Shown: positions 16,463 through 22,557 of the stretch, one piece after another | Layout: every line of letters starts with the position of its first letter | Position numbering within the stretch: position 1 is the first letter of the stretch | Source: an uncultured Candidatus Melainabacteria bacterium | GTDB taxonomy: Bacteria > Cyanobacteriota > Vampirovibrionia > Gastranaerophilales > Gastranaerophilaceae | Direction: 5' to 3' | DNA: 25,971 bases | Assembly (NCBI GenBank): GCA_934700335.1 | Contig: CAKUXM010000019.1 | Coordinates: 1 to 25,971, forward strand | Position numbers and translations under genes: made by a program | The notes under the pieces: generated by a model | Seen by the model: only the letters and a program-made list of their open reading frames with translations | Told to the model about the DNA's origin: nothing | Database searches by the model: none

Positions 16463-16504
16463 TATTAAGTAATAGATTTACACAAATAGCCGAAATAATG
16501 TAAT

Positions 16505-16527
16505 AGCTCTGAAAACAGAGCTTTTTT
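16505..16527 (+). terminator. Intrinsic terminator of the 111-residue gene
   Basis: AGCTCTG (16505-16511), loop AAAA, CAGAGCT (16516-16522), then an unbroken run of T to 16527. This is a textbook rho-independent terminator, 43 bases after the stop codon at 16462. Confidence 0.9.
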
Positions 16528-16560
16528 AGTGCAAAAATTTATATCTGTTTCGCTACTGTG

Positions 16561-16796
16561 GGTTTCGGACTTCGTCCTATCGTTCCTCTCACAAAACAAT
16601 ACTTAATTGTTTTGTTCGGCAGAGTATAGTTATCATTATGTTCCGTGTCCTGCTTGTCTTTGCCGTTGACACTACGTTTCCTTTTATCCGTAAGGCATAA
16701 AATTGTATAATATGCCTAACGGCTTAAAGTCAACTACGGAGACAGGCTCACAAGTTTCGCTTTAGCTCAACTGTTTGCTTTGTCAAAGCCGAAACC
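16561..16796. repeat. Large nested inverted-repeat element
   Basis: A 236-bp stretch without a gene holds nested complementary arms. The outer pair is GGTTTCGG (16561-16568) with CCGAAACC (16789-16796). A local hairpin pairs CAAAACAAT (16592-16600) with ATTGTTTTG (16606-16614). A long central hairpin pairs TGTCTTTG (16655-16662) with CGGAGACA (16737-16744, two G-U pairs), GTTGAC (16665-16670) with GTCAAC (16729-16734), and CCGTAAGGCAT (16688-16698) with ATGCCTAACGG (16712-16722, one mismatch). It is visibly richer in G and C than its surroundings. It could be a miniature mobile element or encode a structured RNA; no transposase or target duplication was seen. Confidence 0.6.
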
Positions 16797-16848
16797 GACA
16801 CTTCACATCGGCTCTGCATTGTTAAGAAATGTTAACTTGAATATATCA

Positions 16849-16860
16849 GAGTATATACTC
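16849..16860. promoter_or_regulatory. Perfect 12-bp palindrome upstream of the sigma-factor promoter
   Basis: GAGTATATACTC is a perfect palindrome ending 25 bases before the -35 box of the putative sigma promoter. The related half-site text AGTATATACAC follows the -10 box (16916-16926). The position would suit an activator or repressor dimer. No cognate regulator can be named. Confidence 0.4.
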
Positions 16861-16885
16861 AACTTTACAATTCTTCACAAAAGGG

Positions 16886-16914
16886 TTGAAGTTTGTATTA
16901 AAACATGATATATT
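16886..16914 (+). promoter_or_regulatory. Probable promoter of the sigma factor operon
   Basis: TTGAAG (16886-16891) and TATATT (16909-16914) are separated by exactly 17 bases. Transcription would start near 16921, giving a leader of about 190 bases before the ATG at 17114. The early leader can fold: AATGTGA (16932-16938) with TCACATT (16957-16963), and AACTT with AAGTT inside it. No known riboswitch was recognised. Confidence 0.55.
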
Positions 16915-17113
16915 AAGTATATACACTTTTGAATGTGATTAAAACTTAATAAAAGTTCACATTTACTTCCACCCAATACCTTTTAACATTGACTAACACT
17001 AAACCAGAGACTGATTTCGTGGCGATTGACTTTTGTCTGCCAAAACTACCCTTCTCTAGGTCTAATTTCCAATGCCTTTTTACCACTTTACCAGATTATA
17101 AGGAGTTTAACCT

Positions 17114-18004
17114 ATGTACCAATGCACTACTTCACAAGACAACTTTACTAACCCTGCAAAATGCTCTTTAGTTGATCCAGACTTCAATTTATCAACTTAC
17201 ATTAAACAAATTTCTTCTTACCCAGCTTTATCAATGTCTGAAGAAAGAACTTTAGCTCAAAAAGCTCAAAACGGCGATGTTGAAGCTAAAAAACAATTAG
17301 TTCAATCTAACTTAAAATTAGTTATCACAATTGCTAGAAAATCAATCCACATGTCTAATTTACCAATGGTTGATTTAATCCAAGAAGGCAACTTAGGTCT
17401 TATGATTGCTGTTGAAAAATTCAACTGGAAACTAGGCTACAAATTTGCTACATATGCTTCTTGGTGGATTAAACAATCTATGTTCAAAGCTATTTCTGAA
17501 CAATCTCACTGCATGAGAATTCCTGTATATATTCAAGAAACTTTATCAAAATTCTCAAAAGTTAAAACAGAAATGGAAAGACAATACAACTGCCAAGTTA
17601 AAACAGATGATGTTGCTAAAAAAATGAATATTTCTTTAGACAAAATCAATTCATACTTATCAGCTTACAACAAACCTGTTTCAATCGAAGGCGGATTTGA
17701 AAGCAACGATGGTAGCGACTTATTAATCGCTGACATTCTAGAAGATGAAAAATCAAATGTATACGCAAACGCTGAATACGAAAACTTAAAAAATGATATC
17801 GAAATCGTTGTTTCTACATTAAAAGAAAGAGAACAAGACGTTGTAAAAATGCGCTACGGCTTAGGCAACTTCGCTAAAAAAACTTTAGAAGAAATCGGTA
17901 ACATTTATGGCGTAACAAAAGAATGTATCAGACAAACTGAATTAAGAGCATTAAAAAAATTAAGAGTTAATGCAGCTGACACATTAGTAAGCTATTTACA
18001 ATAA
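17114..18004 (+). CDS. Group 2 sigma-70 family RNA polymerase sigma factor
   Basis: The 296-residue product has region 1.2 (about 22-58), region 2 with LIQEGNLGLMIAVEKFNWKL and FATYASWWIKQSM (2.3-2.4), region 3, and region 4 with LKEREQDVVKMRYGL and a helix-turn-helix near 256-283. It lacks the long region 1.1 of a primary factor. In region 4.2 the usual VTRERIRQIEAKALRKLR reads VTKECIRQTELRALKKLR, keeping Glu270, Arg273 and Gln274 but with Cys271 and Thr275. This points to an alternative group-2 factor rather than the main sigma or the flagellar FliA type. AAGGAG lies 8 bases before the ATG. Codon choice is strongly biased (TTA, CAA, and C-ending two-fold codons). lysA follows after 19 bases. 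Confidence 0.9.
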   Translation: MYQCTTSQDNFTNPAKCSLVDPDFNLSTYIKQISSYPALSMSEERTLAQKAQNGDVEAKKQLVQSNLKLVITIARKSIHMSNLPMVDLIQEGNLGLMIAVEKFNWKLGYKFATYASWWIKQSMFKAISEQSHCMRIPVYIQETLSKFSKVKTEMERQYNCQVKTDDVAKKMNISLDKINSYLSAYNKPVSIEGGFESNDGSDLLIADILEDEKSNVYANAEYENLKNDIEIVVSTLKEREQDVVKMRYGLGNFAKKTLEEIGNIYGVTKECIRQTELRALKKLRVNAADTLVSYLQ

Positions 18005-18023
18005 AAATTTCTATGTTCATGTT

Positions 18024-19373
18024 ATGATAAATAACATGAAGAACACGGCTAACCAACACTTACAACCAATAACAACAAAAGTAAATAATGAGAACCACTT
18101 AGAGATTGGTGGTTGCGACTTAGTAAATCTAGCGCAAGAGTATAAAACACCTTTATATATCATTGACGAGGAAACATTAAGAAGTATATGTAAAGATTAC
18201 AAAAGAGCTTTTGAGACATACGAAAACACGGTACAGTTTTTGTATGCGTCAAAAGCTCTTTGTGCAAAAGCAATATTTAAAATAATATCACAAGAAGATT
18301 TTGGCTGTGATGTTGTTTCAGAGGGCGAACTTTATACAGCACTTTCTGCGGGAATGAACCCAGAGAAAATCTTATTCAACGGAAATAACAAAGGTTATGA
18401 AGAGCTTGAATATGCGGTTAAATCAAATATTGGAAGATTTTCCGTAGACAATTTTTTAGAACTTTCTAACCTTAATGAAATTGCAGAAAAAGAAAATAAA
18501 GTTGTAAATATTTTTATAAGAATCACACCAGGCATTGACTGCTGGACACACGATTATATTAAAACTGGTAAAATTGATTCTAAATTCGGTTTTAATATGT
18601 CAGAAATCGACACAGTTATTGAACTTCTTCAAAATGAGTACAAAAACCTTAAATTGAGAGGTTTACATGCGCATATTGGCTCACAAATTTTTGAAACAGA
18701 ATGTTTTAAAGATGAAGTTGAAATTTTAATCAAACAATACGTAAGATTGAGAGAAAAATATTCGCTTGACTTTGATGAAATAAATTTAGGTGGCGGATAC
18801 GGAATTAAGTACACAGAAGACGACACACCTTTATCATTATTTGATTTAGGTGAAGTTGTAATTTCTGCAATGAACGAAAATTGTGAAAAATACGGTATCA
18901 AAAAACCAAAAATTTATTTAGAACCAGGAAGAAGTACAATTTGTACATCAGGCGTAACTATTTATAAAATTGGCAATATCAAACATATTCCGAATGTAAG
19001 AACTTATGTAGCGGTAGACGGCGGAATGACAGACAATATCAGACCTGCACTTTATGGTGCAAAATATACAGCTGTTCTTGCTAATAAGATGAATTCTGAT
19101 GAAGAATTAAAAAAAGTTAGAGTTGTTGGAAAACTTTGCGAATCAGGCGACATTTTAATTGACGAAATCGAACTTCCAAACCCTCAAAAAGACGATATAT
19201 TGTGCGTTTTCAACACAGGTGCGTACAATTATTCAATGTCTAGTAACTATAACAGAGTGAAAAAACCGGCAATGATACTTGTAAATAATTCTCAATCTGA
19301 TATTATTATTAATAGAGAAACTTTTGAAGATTTAACTCGTAATGACATTATACCAAGAAGGTTTGAAAGCTAA
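18024..19373 (+). CDS. lysA: Diaminopimelate decarboxylase
   Basis: The 449-residue product is a fold-type III PLP decarboxylase that makes lysine from meso-diaminopimelate. The cofactor lysine is Lys77 in FLYASKAL. Also present are the LHAHIGSQI block, the glycine-rich NLGGGYGI, the EPGRS phosphate-binding motif and the catalytic LCESGD. The N-terminus is about 20 residues longer than in many homologues; an in-frame ATG at 18036 is an alternative start, and neither has a clear Shine-Dalgarno. It follows the sigma gene closely and shares one base with cdaA (TAATG), so lysine/cell-wall precursor and c-di-AMP synthesis are translationally linked. Confidence 0.95.
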   Translation: MINNMKNTANQHLQPITTKVNNENHLEIGGCDLVNLAQEYKTPLYIIDEETLRSICKDYKRAFETYENTVQFLYASKALCAKAIFKIISQEDFGCDVVSEGELYTALSAGMNPEKILFNGNNKGYEELEYAVKSNIGRFSVDNFLELSNLNEIAEKENKVVNIFIRITPGIDCWTHDYIKTGKIDSKFGFNMSEIDTVIELLQNEYKNLKLRGLHAHIGSQIFETECFKDEVEILIKQYVRLREKYSLDFDEINLGGGYGIKYTEDDTPLSLFDLGEVVISAMNENCEKYGIKKPKIYLEPGRSTICTSGVTIYKIGNIKHIPNVRTYVAVDGGMTDNIRPALYGAKYTAVLANKMNSDEELKKVRVVGKLCESGDILIDEIELPNPQKDDILCVFNTGAYNYSMSSNYNRVKKPAMILVNNSQSDIIINRETFEDLTRNDIIPRRFES

Positions 19374-20290
19374 TGATAGATACTATTTTCAATACATTTA
19401 ATATAGAATCACCAAAATTAAATCTATCATTTAATTTGCTAAACATTTCTGAAATTTTAATCATTGCGATTTTAATTTTCGCTTTTTATAAAAAATTTAT
19501 TAAAAACACTCAAGCAGAAAAGTTGGTAAAAGGTCTTTTATTTTTAGCTTTTGGCTGGATTTTGGCAGAAGTTTTAATAAGAGTTGACTTGATAATTCTT
19601 GGCGTGTTCTTGAAATCATTGATTACACTTATTTCTTTAAGCTTAATCGTTATTTTCCAACCAGAATTGCGTAGATTTTTGAGTTATTTAGGTCAAGTTG
19701 ATTTTATGAATAAATCTTTTTGGGATAATTCAAATCATCAAGAAGTTACGATTGATATTGTAAAAGAAATTATTGAAACAGTAAAATATCTTTCAAAGAC
19801 AAGAACAGGGGCATTGATTGTTTTTCAAAACGAAATTGATGCTTACACATCATCAGACGTTGGAACAACTTTAAATGCTGATATTTCAATGGAATTATTG
19901 TTAACAATTTTCCACATCAATACTCCTTTACACGATGGCGCAGTTGTAATCAAGGGTAATAAGATTATTGCAGCAGGCGTGCTTTTACCTTTGACAGAAG
20001 ATCCTAAATTAAGTTGGAAATACGGAACAAGACATAGAGCAGCTATTGGTATGAGTGAAGTTTCTGATAGCGCATGCCTGGTTGTTTCAGAAGAAACTGG
20101 CGATGTTTCTATATGTATCGACGGTGCATTGAAAAAATACGAAGATTTGACAACTTTAAAAACTGATTTAGAAAATATTTTAGGTGTTAAAGAAGAAAAA
20201 GAAGAAGATAAAAAGACTATTTTCAAGATTAATCATGTTATTACAGTAAAAAAATCAAATAAACATGCTCAATTTCCGAAAGAAAAATAA
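19373..20290 (+). CDS. cdaA: Diadenylate cyclase, CdaA type
   Basis: The 305-residue product has three N-terminal membrane helices (about 24-40, 51-69, 72-95) and then the DAC domain, which condenses two ATP into c-di-AMP. The catalytic motifs are DGA (188-190, in PLHDGAVVI) and RHR (220-222, in GTRHRAAIG), both intact. A short coiled, lysine-rich tail ends the protein. CdaA is the membrane-bound type that controls potassium, osmotic and cell-wall homeostasis in Firmicutes and is widespread in Cyanobacteria. There is no cdaR or glmM beside it; instead lysA precedes it with a one-base overlap, and a YitT-type protein follows after 2 bases. Confidence 0.94.
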   Translation: MIDTIFNTFNIESPKLNLSFNLLNISEILIIAILIFAFYKKFIKNTQAEKLVKGLLFLAFGWILAEVLIRVDLIILGVFLKSLITLISLSLIVIFQPELRRFLSYLGQVDFMNKSFWDNSNHQEVTIDIVKEIIETVKYLSKTRTGALIVFQNEIDAYTSSDVGTTLNADISMELLLTIFHINTPLHDGAVVIKGNKIIAAGVLLPLTEDPKLSWKYGTRHRAAIGMSEVSDSACLVVSEETGDVSICIDGALKKYEDLTTLKTDLENILGVKEEKEEDKKTIFKINHVITVKKSNKHAQFPKEK

Positions 20291-20292
20291 AA

Positions 20293-21171
20293 ATGATAAT
20301 GAAGAAAAAACCTGAGAAGAAACAATTAAGCTTAATGCAAAAGACAAAATTGATTGTTGGTAAATTATTTTTTGTAACAATCGGGGCTTTAATTGCAGCA
20401 TTCGCATTGGAAGGGTTTTTAATACCGAATAATATTATCGACGGAGGTATTATTGGTATTTCAATGATGACAAGTTATATTACTAAGTTAAATCTTGGTG
20501 CAATTATCGTGTTATTCAACTTGCCATTTTTATTTTTGGGTTATAAAAAAATGGGCAAGATGTTTGTTGCAACGGTACTTTACGGAGTATCAATGCTTGG
20601 TATTTTTGTCAATTTAATACAAAATACACAAGTTACAGAATCTGATTTACTTGCAACAGTGTTTGGCGGTATTATATTAGGTTTTGGGGTTGGTCTTATA
20701 TTGCGTAATGACGGGGCTCTTGACGGCACAGAAATTCTTTCTATTAGCATTGCTAAAAAACTTGGTTTCTCTGTCGGCGAAATCATTATGTTCTTTAACT
20801 TCTTTATTTATTCTGCAGCTGGATTTTTGTATGGCTGGGATAGCGCAATGTACTCTATCTTAACTTACTTTATTGCTTATAGAGTTATTGATATCGTTTT
20901 AGAAGGCTTGAATAGTTCAAAATCAATTTATATTGTTACTAATTTTGCAAAGGAAATTGGCGATTCAATTATTAAAGAATTGAACATCAGCGTTACTTAT
21001 ATGAAGGGTAAAGGTGGATATTCTGGAAAAGAACAAACAATTATTTATTGCGTAGTTTCACGTCTTGAGATTGCAAAGATTAAGACTCTAATTAGAGAGA
21101 ATGACCCTTCTGCGTTTTACTTTATTCAAGACGTTCACGAAGTTGAAGGTATAAGAGTTAAGAAAAAATAA
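20293..21171 (+). CDS. YitT-family membrane protein with C-terminal DUF2179 domain
   Basis: The 292-residue product has about five or six membrane helices between residues 22 and 200, with the typical first-helix block IGALIAAFALEGFLIPNNIIDGG, a feature of the YitT/DUF161 family. A soluble C-terminal domain (about 215-290, with MKGKGGYSGKEQTIIYCVVSRLE) matches DUF2179, a small ferredoxin-like domain suspected of binding a nucleotide. The physiological role of the family is not settled. Its place 2 bases after cdaA makes a c-di-AMP-linked role, such as an effector or transporter, an attractive but unproven idea. The ATG at 20293 or that at 20299 may be the start. No terminator follows before the repeat island. 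Confidence 0.88.
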   Translation: MIMKKKPEKKQLSLMQKTKLIVGKLFFVTIGALIAAFALEGFLIPNNIIDGGIIGISMMTSYITKLNLGAIIVLFNLPFLFLGYKKMGKMFVATVLYGVSMLGIFVNLIQNTQVTESDLLATVFGGIILGFGVGLILRNDGALDGTEILSISIAKKLGFSVGEIIMFFNFFIYSAAGFLYGWDSAMYSILTYFIAYRVIDIVLEGLNSSKSIYIVTNFAKEIGDSIIKELNISVTYMKGKGGYSGKEQTIIYCVVSRLEIAKIKTLIRENDPSAFYFIQDVHEVEGIRVKKK

Positions 21172-21282
21172 TTTTAATTTCTCCTCTAAATGAAGGATGC
21201 GGACATGGTGTGTCATGTTGTAGACTCATGATGTAAATGGAAATAGCATATCCCCAAGATAGTGCACTAGTTTTTATATTTT

Positions 21283-21309
21283 GTCATTGCTGTACATGTC
21301 AAGCAATCC
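21283..21309. repeat. 27-bp palindromic repeat, copy A
   Basis: The pattern is GTCATTGC, an 11-base centre (TGTACATGTCA), then AGCAATCC. It is identical over all 27 bases to the copy at 21943-21969 and shares both arms with the copy at 21604-21630. ATTGCT and AGCAAT can pair as a stem. It lies in the 233-bp gap after the YitT gene, where I saw no other feature than a weak TCATG/CATGA hairpin near 21213-21231. Confidence 0.7.
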
Positions 21310-21404
21310 AAAGAATATTGAGAGTTGCAACCCAAATAGATAATAAAACATTTCATTTTACACAGTAGCTACGAAAAAGATATAAAGAGAGAAAATTAGG
21401 AAAA

Positions 21405-22067
21405 ATGGATTTTTCTAATAGACACACAAATGAATTTGTAAACCTTTGCGACCTAGAAAATGTTTTAGGTGGCGTTTCTGTGTGTTATGCGGGAGGAAAT
21501 ACGGATAGTGAATTGTTGTTAAGAAAAAGTTTAAAAAACATTGTCATTCCGGACTCTGCTCCGGAATCTGAGGTTGGTGAATGGATAAATGAGTTCGTTT
21601 CATGTCATTGCGAACGAAGTGAAGCAATCCACTCTTGTCATTCCGTGCTCGACACGGAATCTGAGGTTGGTGAATGGACAAATGCCAACAAAAATACCCC
21701 TCGCCACATTTGCGAAAGCACTAAAGCTACGTCTCTTTGTCATGCTGAACTCTGTTTGACTGCTTTTTCCGAAATCTCTGATTTCGTGAAAAATGTCTGG
21801 TTTTCCACAGCATCTTACCAACGTGGAGTGGATAATTTCAACGTTAATACATTTTTAAAACAAATTTACACATTCATAACTGGTCAGATTCTGAGTCAAG
21901 CTCAGAATGACACAAAAGGTATGGCAAGTTTCGACCATTTACGTCATTGCTGTACATGTCAAGCAATCCGAAATAGTGAGTTGACATTAGTGAATAGTGA
22001 ATTGAAAAACCCTACTCACTACTCACAATTCACTACTCACTGCATAAGCATTGGAGGTGTTAAATGA
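21405..22067 (+). CDS. ORF with double-glycine-like leader, overwritten by palindromic repeats (doubtful)
   Basis: A 220-codon frame with TAGGA six bases before its ATG. Residues 10-23, EFVNLCDLENVLGG, fit the double-glycine leader pattern of secreted bacteriocin-like peptides: Gly at -1 and -2, Val -4, Leu -7, Asp -8, Val -12. A short core (VSVCYAGGNTDSELLLRKSL) follows. From about residue 46 the frame simply translates intergenic palindromes (HCERSEAIHS, SVLDTESEVGEW), typical of repeat DNA rather than a folded protein. The stop overlaps the flagellin ATG (ATGA). The first 45 residues could be a real or decayed peptide gene; the rest is probably fortuitous. I do not assign a function. Confidence 0.3.
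   Translation: MDFSNRHTNEFVNLCDLENVLGGVSVCYAGGNTDSELLLRKSLKNIVIPDSAPESEVGEWINEFVSCHCERSEAIHSCHSVLDTESEVGEWTNANKNTPRHICESTKATSLCHAELCLTAFSEISDFVKNVWFSTASYQRGVDNFNVNTFLKQIYTFITGQILSQAQNDTKGMASFDHLRHCCTCQAIRNSELTLVNSELKNPTHYSQFTTHCISIGGVK
21543..21590. repeat. Palindromic hairpin repeat, copy 1 (with 3' tail)
   Basis: The stem ATTCCGGA (21546-21553) pairs with TCCGGAAT (21560-21567) around a 6-base loop. A 23-base tail beginning CTGAGGTTGGTGAATGGA follows, shared with copy 2 except for one base. Confidence 0.75.
21604..21630. repeat. 27-bp palindromic repeat, variant copy B
   Basis: It has the same GTCATTGC and AGCAATCC arms and the same total length as the two identical copies A and C, but a different 11-base centre (GAACGAAGTGA). 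Confidence 0.65.
21637..21683. repeat. Palindromic hairpin repeat, copy 2 (with 3' tail)
   Basis: The stem ATTCCGTG (21640-21647) pairs with CACGGAAT (21653-21660) around a 5-base loop, followed by the same tail as copy 1. Relative to copy 1 the inner three stem bases differ on both sides so that pairing is kept. Confidence 0.75.
21739..21819. repeat. Palindromic hairpin repeat, copy 3 with enlarged loop
   Basis: GTCATGCTG (21739-21747) and CAGCATCTTACC (21808-21819) match the ends of the same family, with ATGCTG pairing with CAGCAT. The loop is about 60 bases and contains its own hairpin, CGAAATC with GATTTCG. It looks like a repeat split by an insertion. Confidence 0.45.
21882..21911 (-). 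repeat. Palindromic hairpin repeat, copy 4 (reverse orientation)
   Basis: ATTCTGAG (21888-21895) and CTCAGAAT (21901-21908) form a perfect 8-bp stem with loop TCAAG. Read on the minus strand it has GTCATTC at one end and GAATCTGACC at the other, the same frame as copies 1 and 2. Confidence 0.75.
21943..21969. repeat. 27-bp palindromic repeat, copy C
   Basis: It is identical at all 27 positions to copy A at 21283-21309 and in the same orientation, 660 bases apart start to start. Confidence 0.7.
21989..22041. repeat. ACTCACTA-type inverted repeat just before the flagellin gene
   Basis: AGTGAATAGTGAATTG (21989-22004) and CAATTCACTACTCACT (22026-22041) pair at 15 of 16 positions around a 21-base loop. 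It ends 11 bases before the GGAGG ribosome-binding site (22053-22057) of the flagellin gene. Part of it (22012-22036) recurs inverted, with one mismatch in 25, after the flagellin gene. Confidence 0.65.
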
Positions 22068-22474
22068 TAACAGTTAACACCAACATGTCTTCAATAATCG
22101 CACAAAACAGCTTGTATAAATCGACAAATAAGATGAATACTGCACTGCAACGACTTAGCACTGGTCTACGTATCAATAGTGCAAAAGACGATGCGGCAGG
22201 TAGCGCGGTTTCAACTAAACTTGAATACAAAATATCATCTTATGACGTTGCAAAAGATAATGCTCAAATGGGTCAAAGCATGCTAGATACTGCAAGTGGA
22301 AGTTTGGGACAGATAAATTCTATGTTACAAAGAATGAGAGACCTTTCTGAACAAGCTGCAAATGGCACTTATGGCAACGACGAAAAAAAAGCTATGCAAA
22401 GTGAAATTGACGCTTTGACAGAAGAAATCTATCGTATCAAAAACACAACAGAATTTAACGGCAAAAAATCTTAG
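22064..22474 (+). CDS. Flagellin, N-terminal portion (frameshifted gene, part 1)
   Basis: The 136-residue product is a classic flagellin N-terminal D0/D1 region. It begins MITVNTNMSSIIAQNSLYKS, with LQRLSTGLRINSAKDDAAGSA near 30 and MLQRMRDLSEQAANGTY near 88. It breaks off at NTTEFNGKKS and a TAG at 22472-22474, exactly where flagellins continue as FNGKKLL. GGAGG lies 6 bases before the ATG, so the start is certain. A -1 shift at the run of six A joins it to the downstream frame and gives about 538 residues in all. Alone it lacks the C-terminal D0/D1 helices needed to polymerise. No other flagellar gene is in the window. Confidence 0.9.
   Translation: MITVNTNMSSIIAQNSLYKSTNKMNTALQRLSTGLRINSAKDDAAGSAVSTKLEYKISSYDVAKDNAQMGQSMLDTASGSLGQINSMLQRMRDLSEQAANGTYGNDEKKAMQSEIDALTEEIYRIKNTTEFNGKKS
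22463..22474 (+). other. Frameshift site in the flagellin gene (A6 run followed by TAG)
   Basis: The text GGC AAA AAA TCT TAG ends the upstream frame. Re-reading the last A gives GGC AAA AAA ATC TTA GGC, which continues in the downstream frame as G-K-K-I-L-G-E. One missing A in the homopolymer, a -1 ribosomal slip or polymerase slippage would all explain it. Only the A-site codon could re-pair perfectly after a -1 slip, since C precedes the run. Confidence 0.8.
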
Positions 22475-22557
22475 GCGAAGAAGAACCAAGCATAAAAAGA
22501 ATTTCAGAGGCTGAGGCTATTGCTCAAGGCTATACAGTTGTTAAAACTGCAAAAGAA

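Noticed and set aside
16989..17171. 60-codon frame overlapping the sigma-factor start
   Set aside because: It has no ribosome-binding site, ends inside the sigma gene in another frame and has no recognisable product; the region is better explained as the leader.
22463..22474. Classical X-XXY-YYZ slippery heptamer at the flagellin break
   Set aside because: The run is six A preceded by C, so the P-site tRNA would mispair after a -1 slip, and I see no clear downstream stimulatory stem. Programmed frameshifting stays only one of several explanations.
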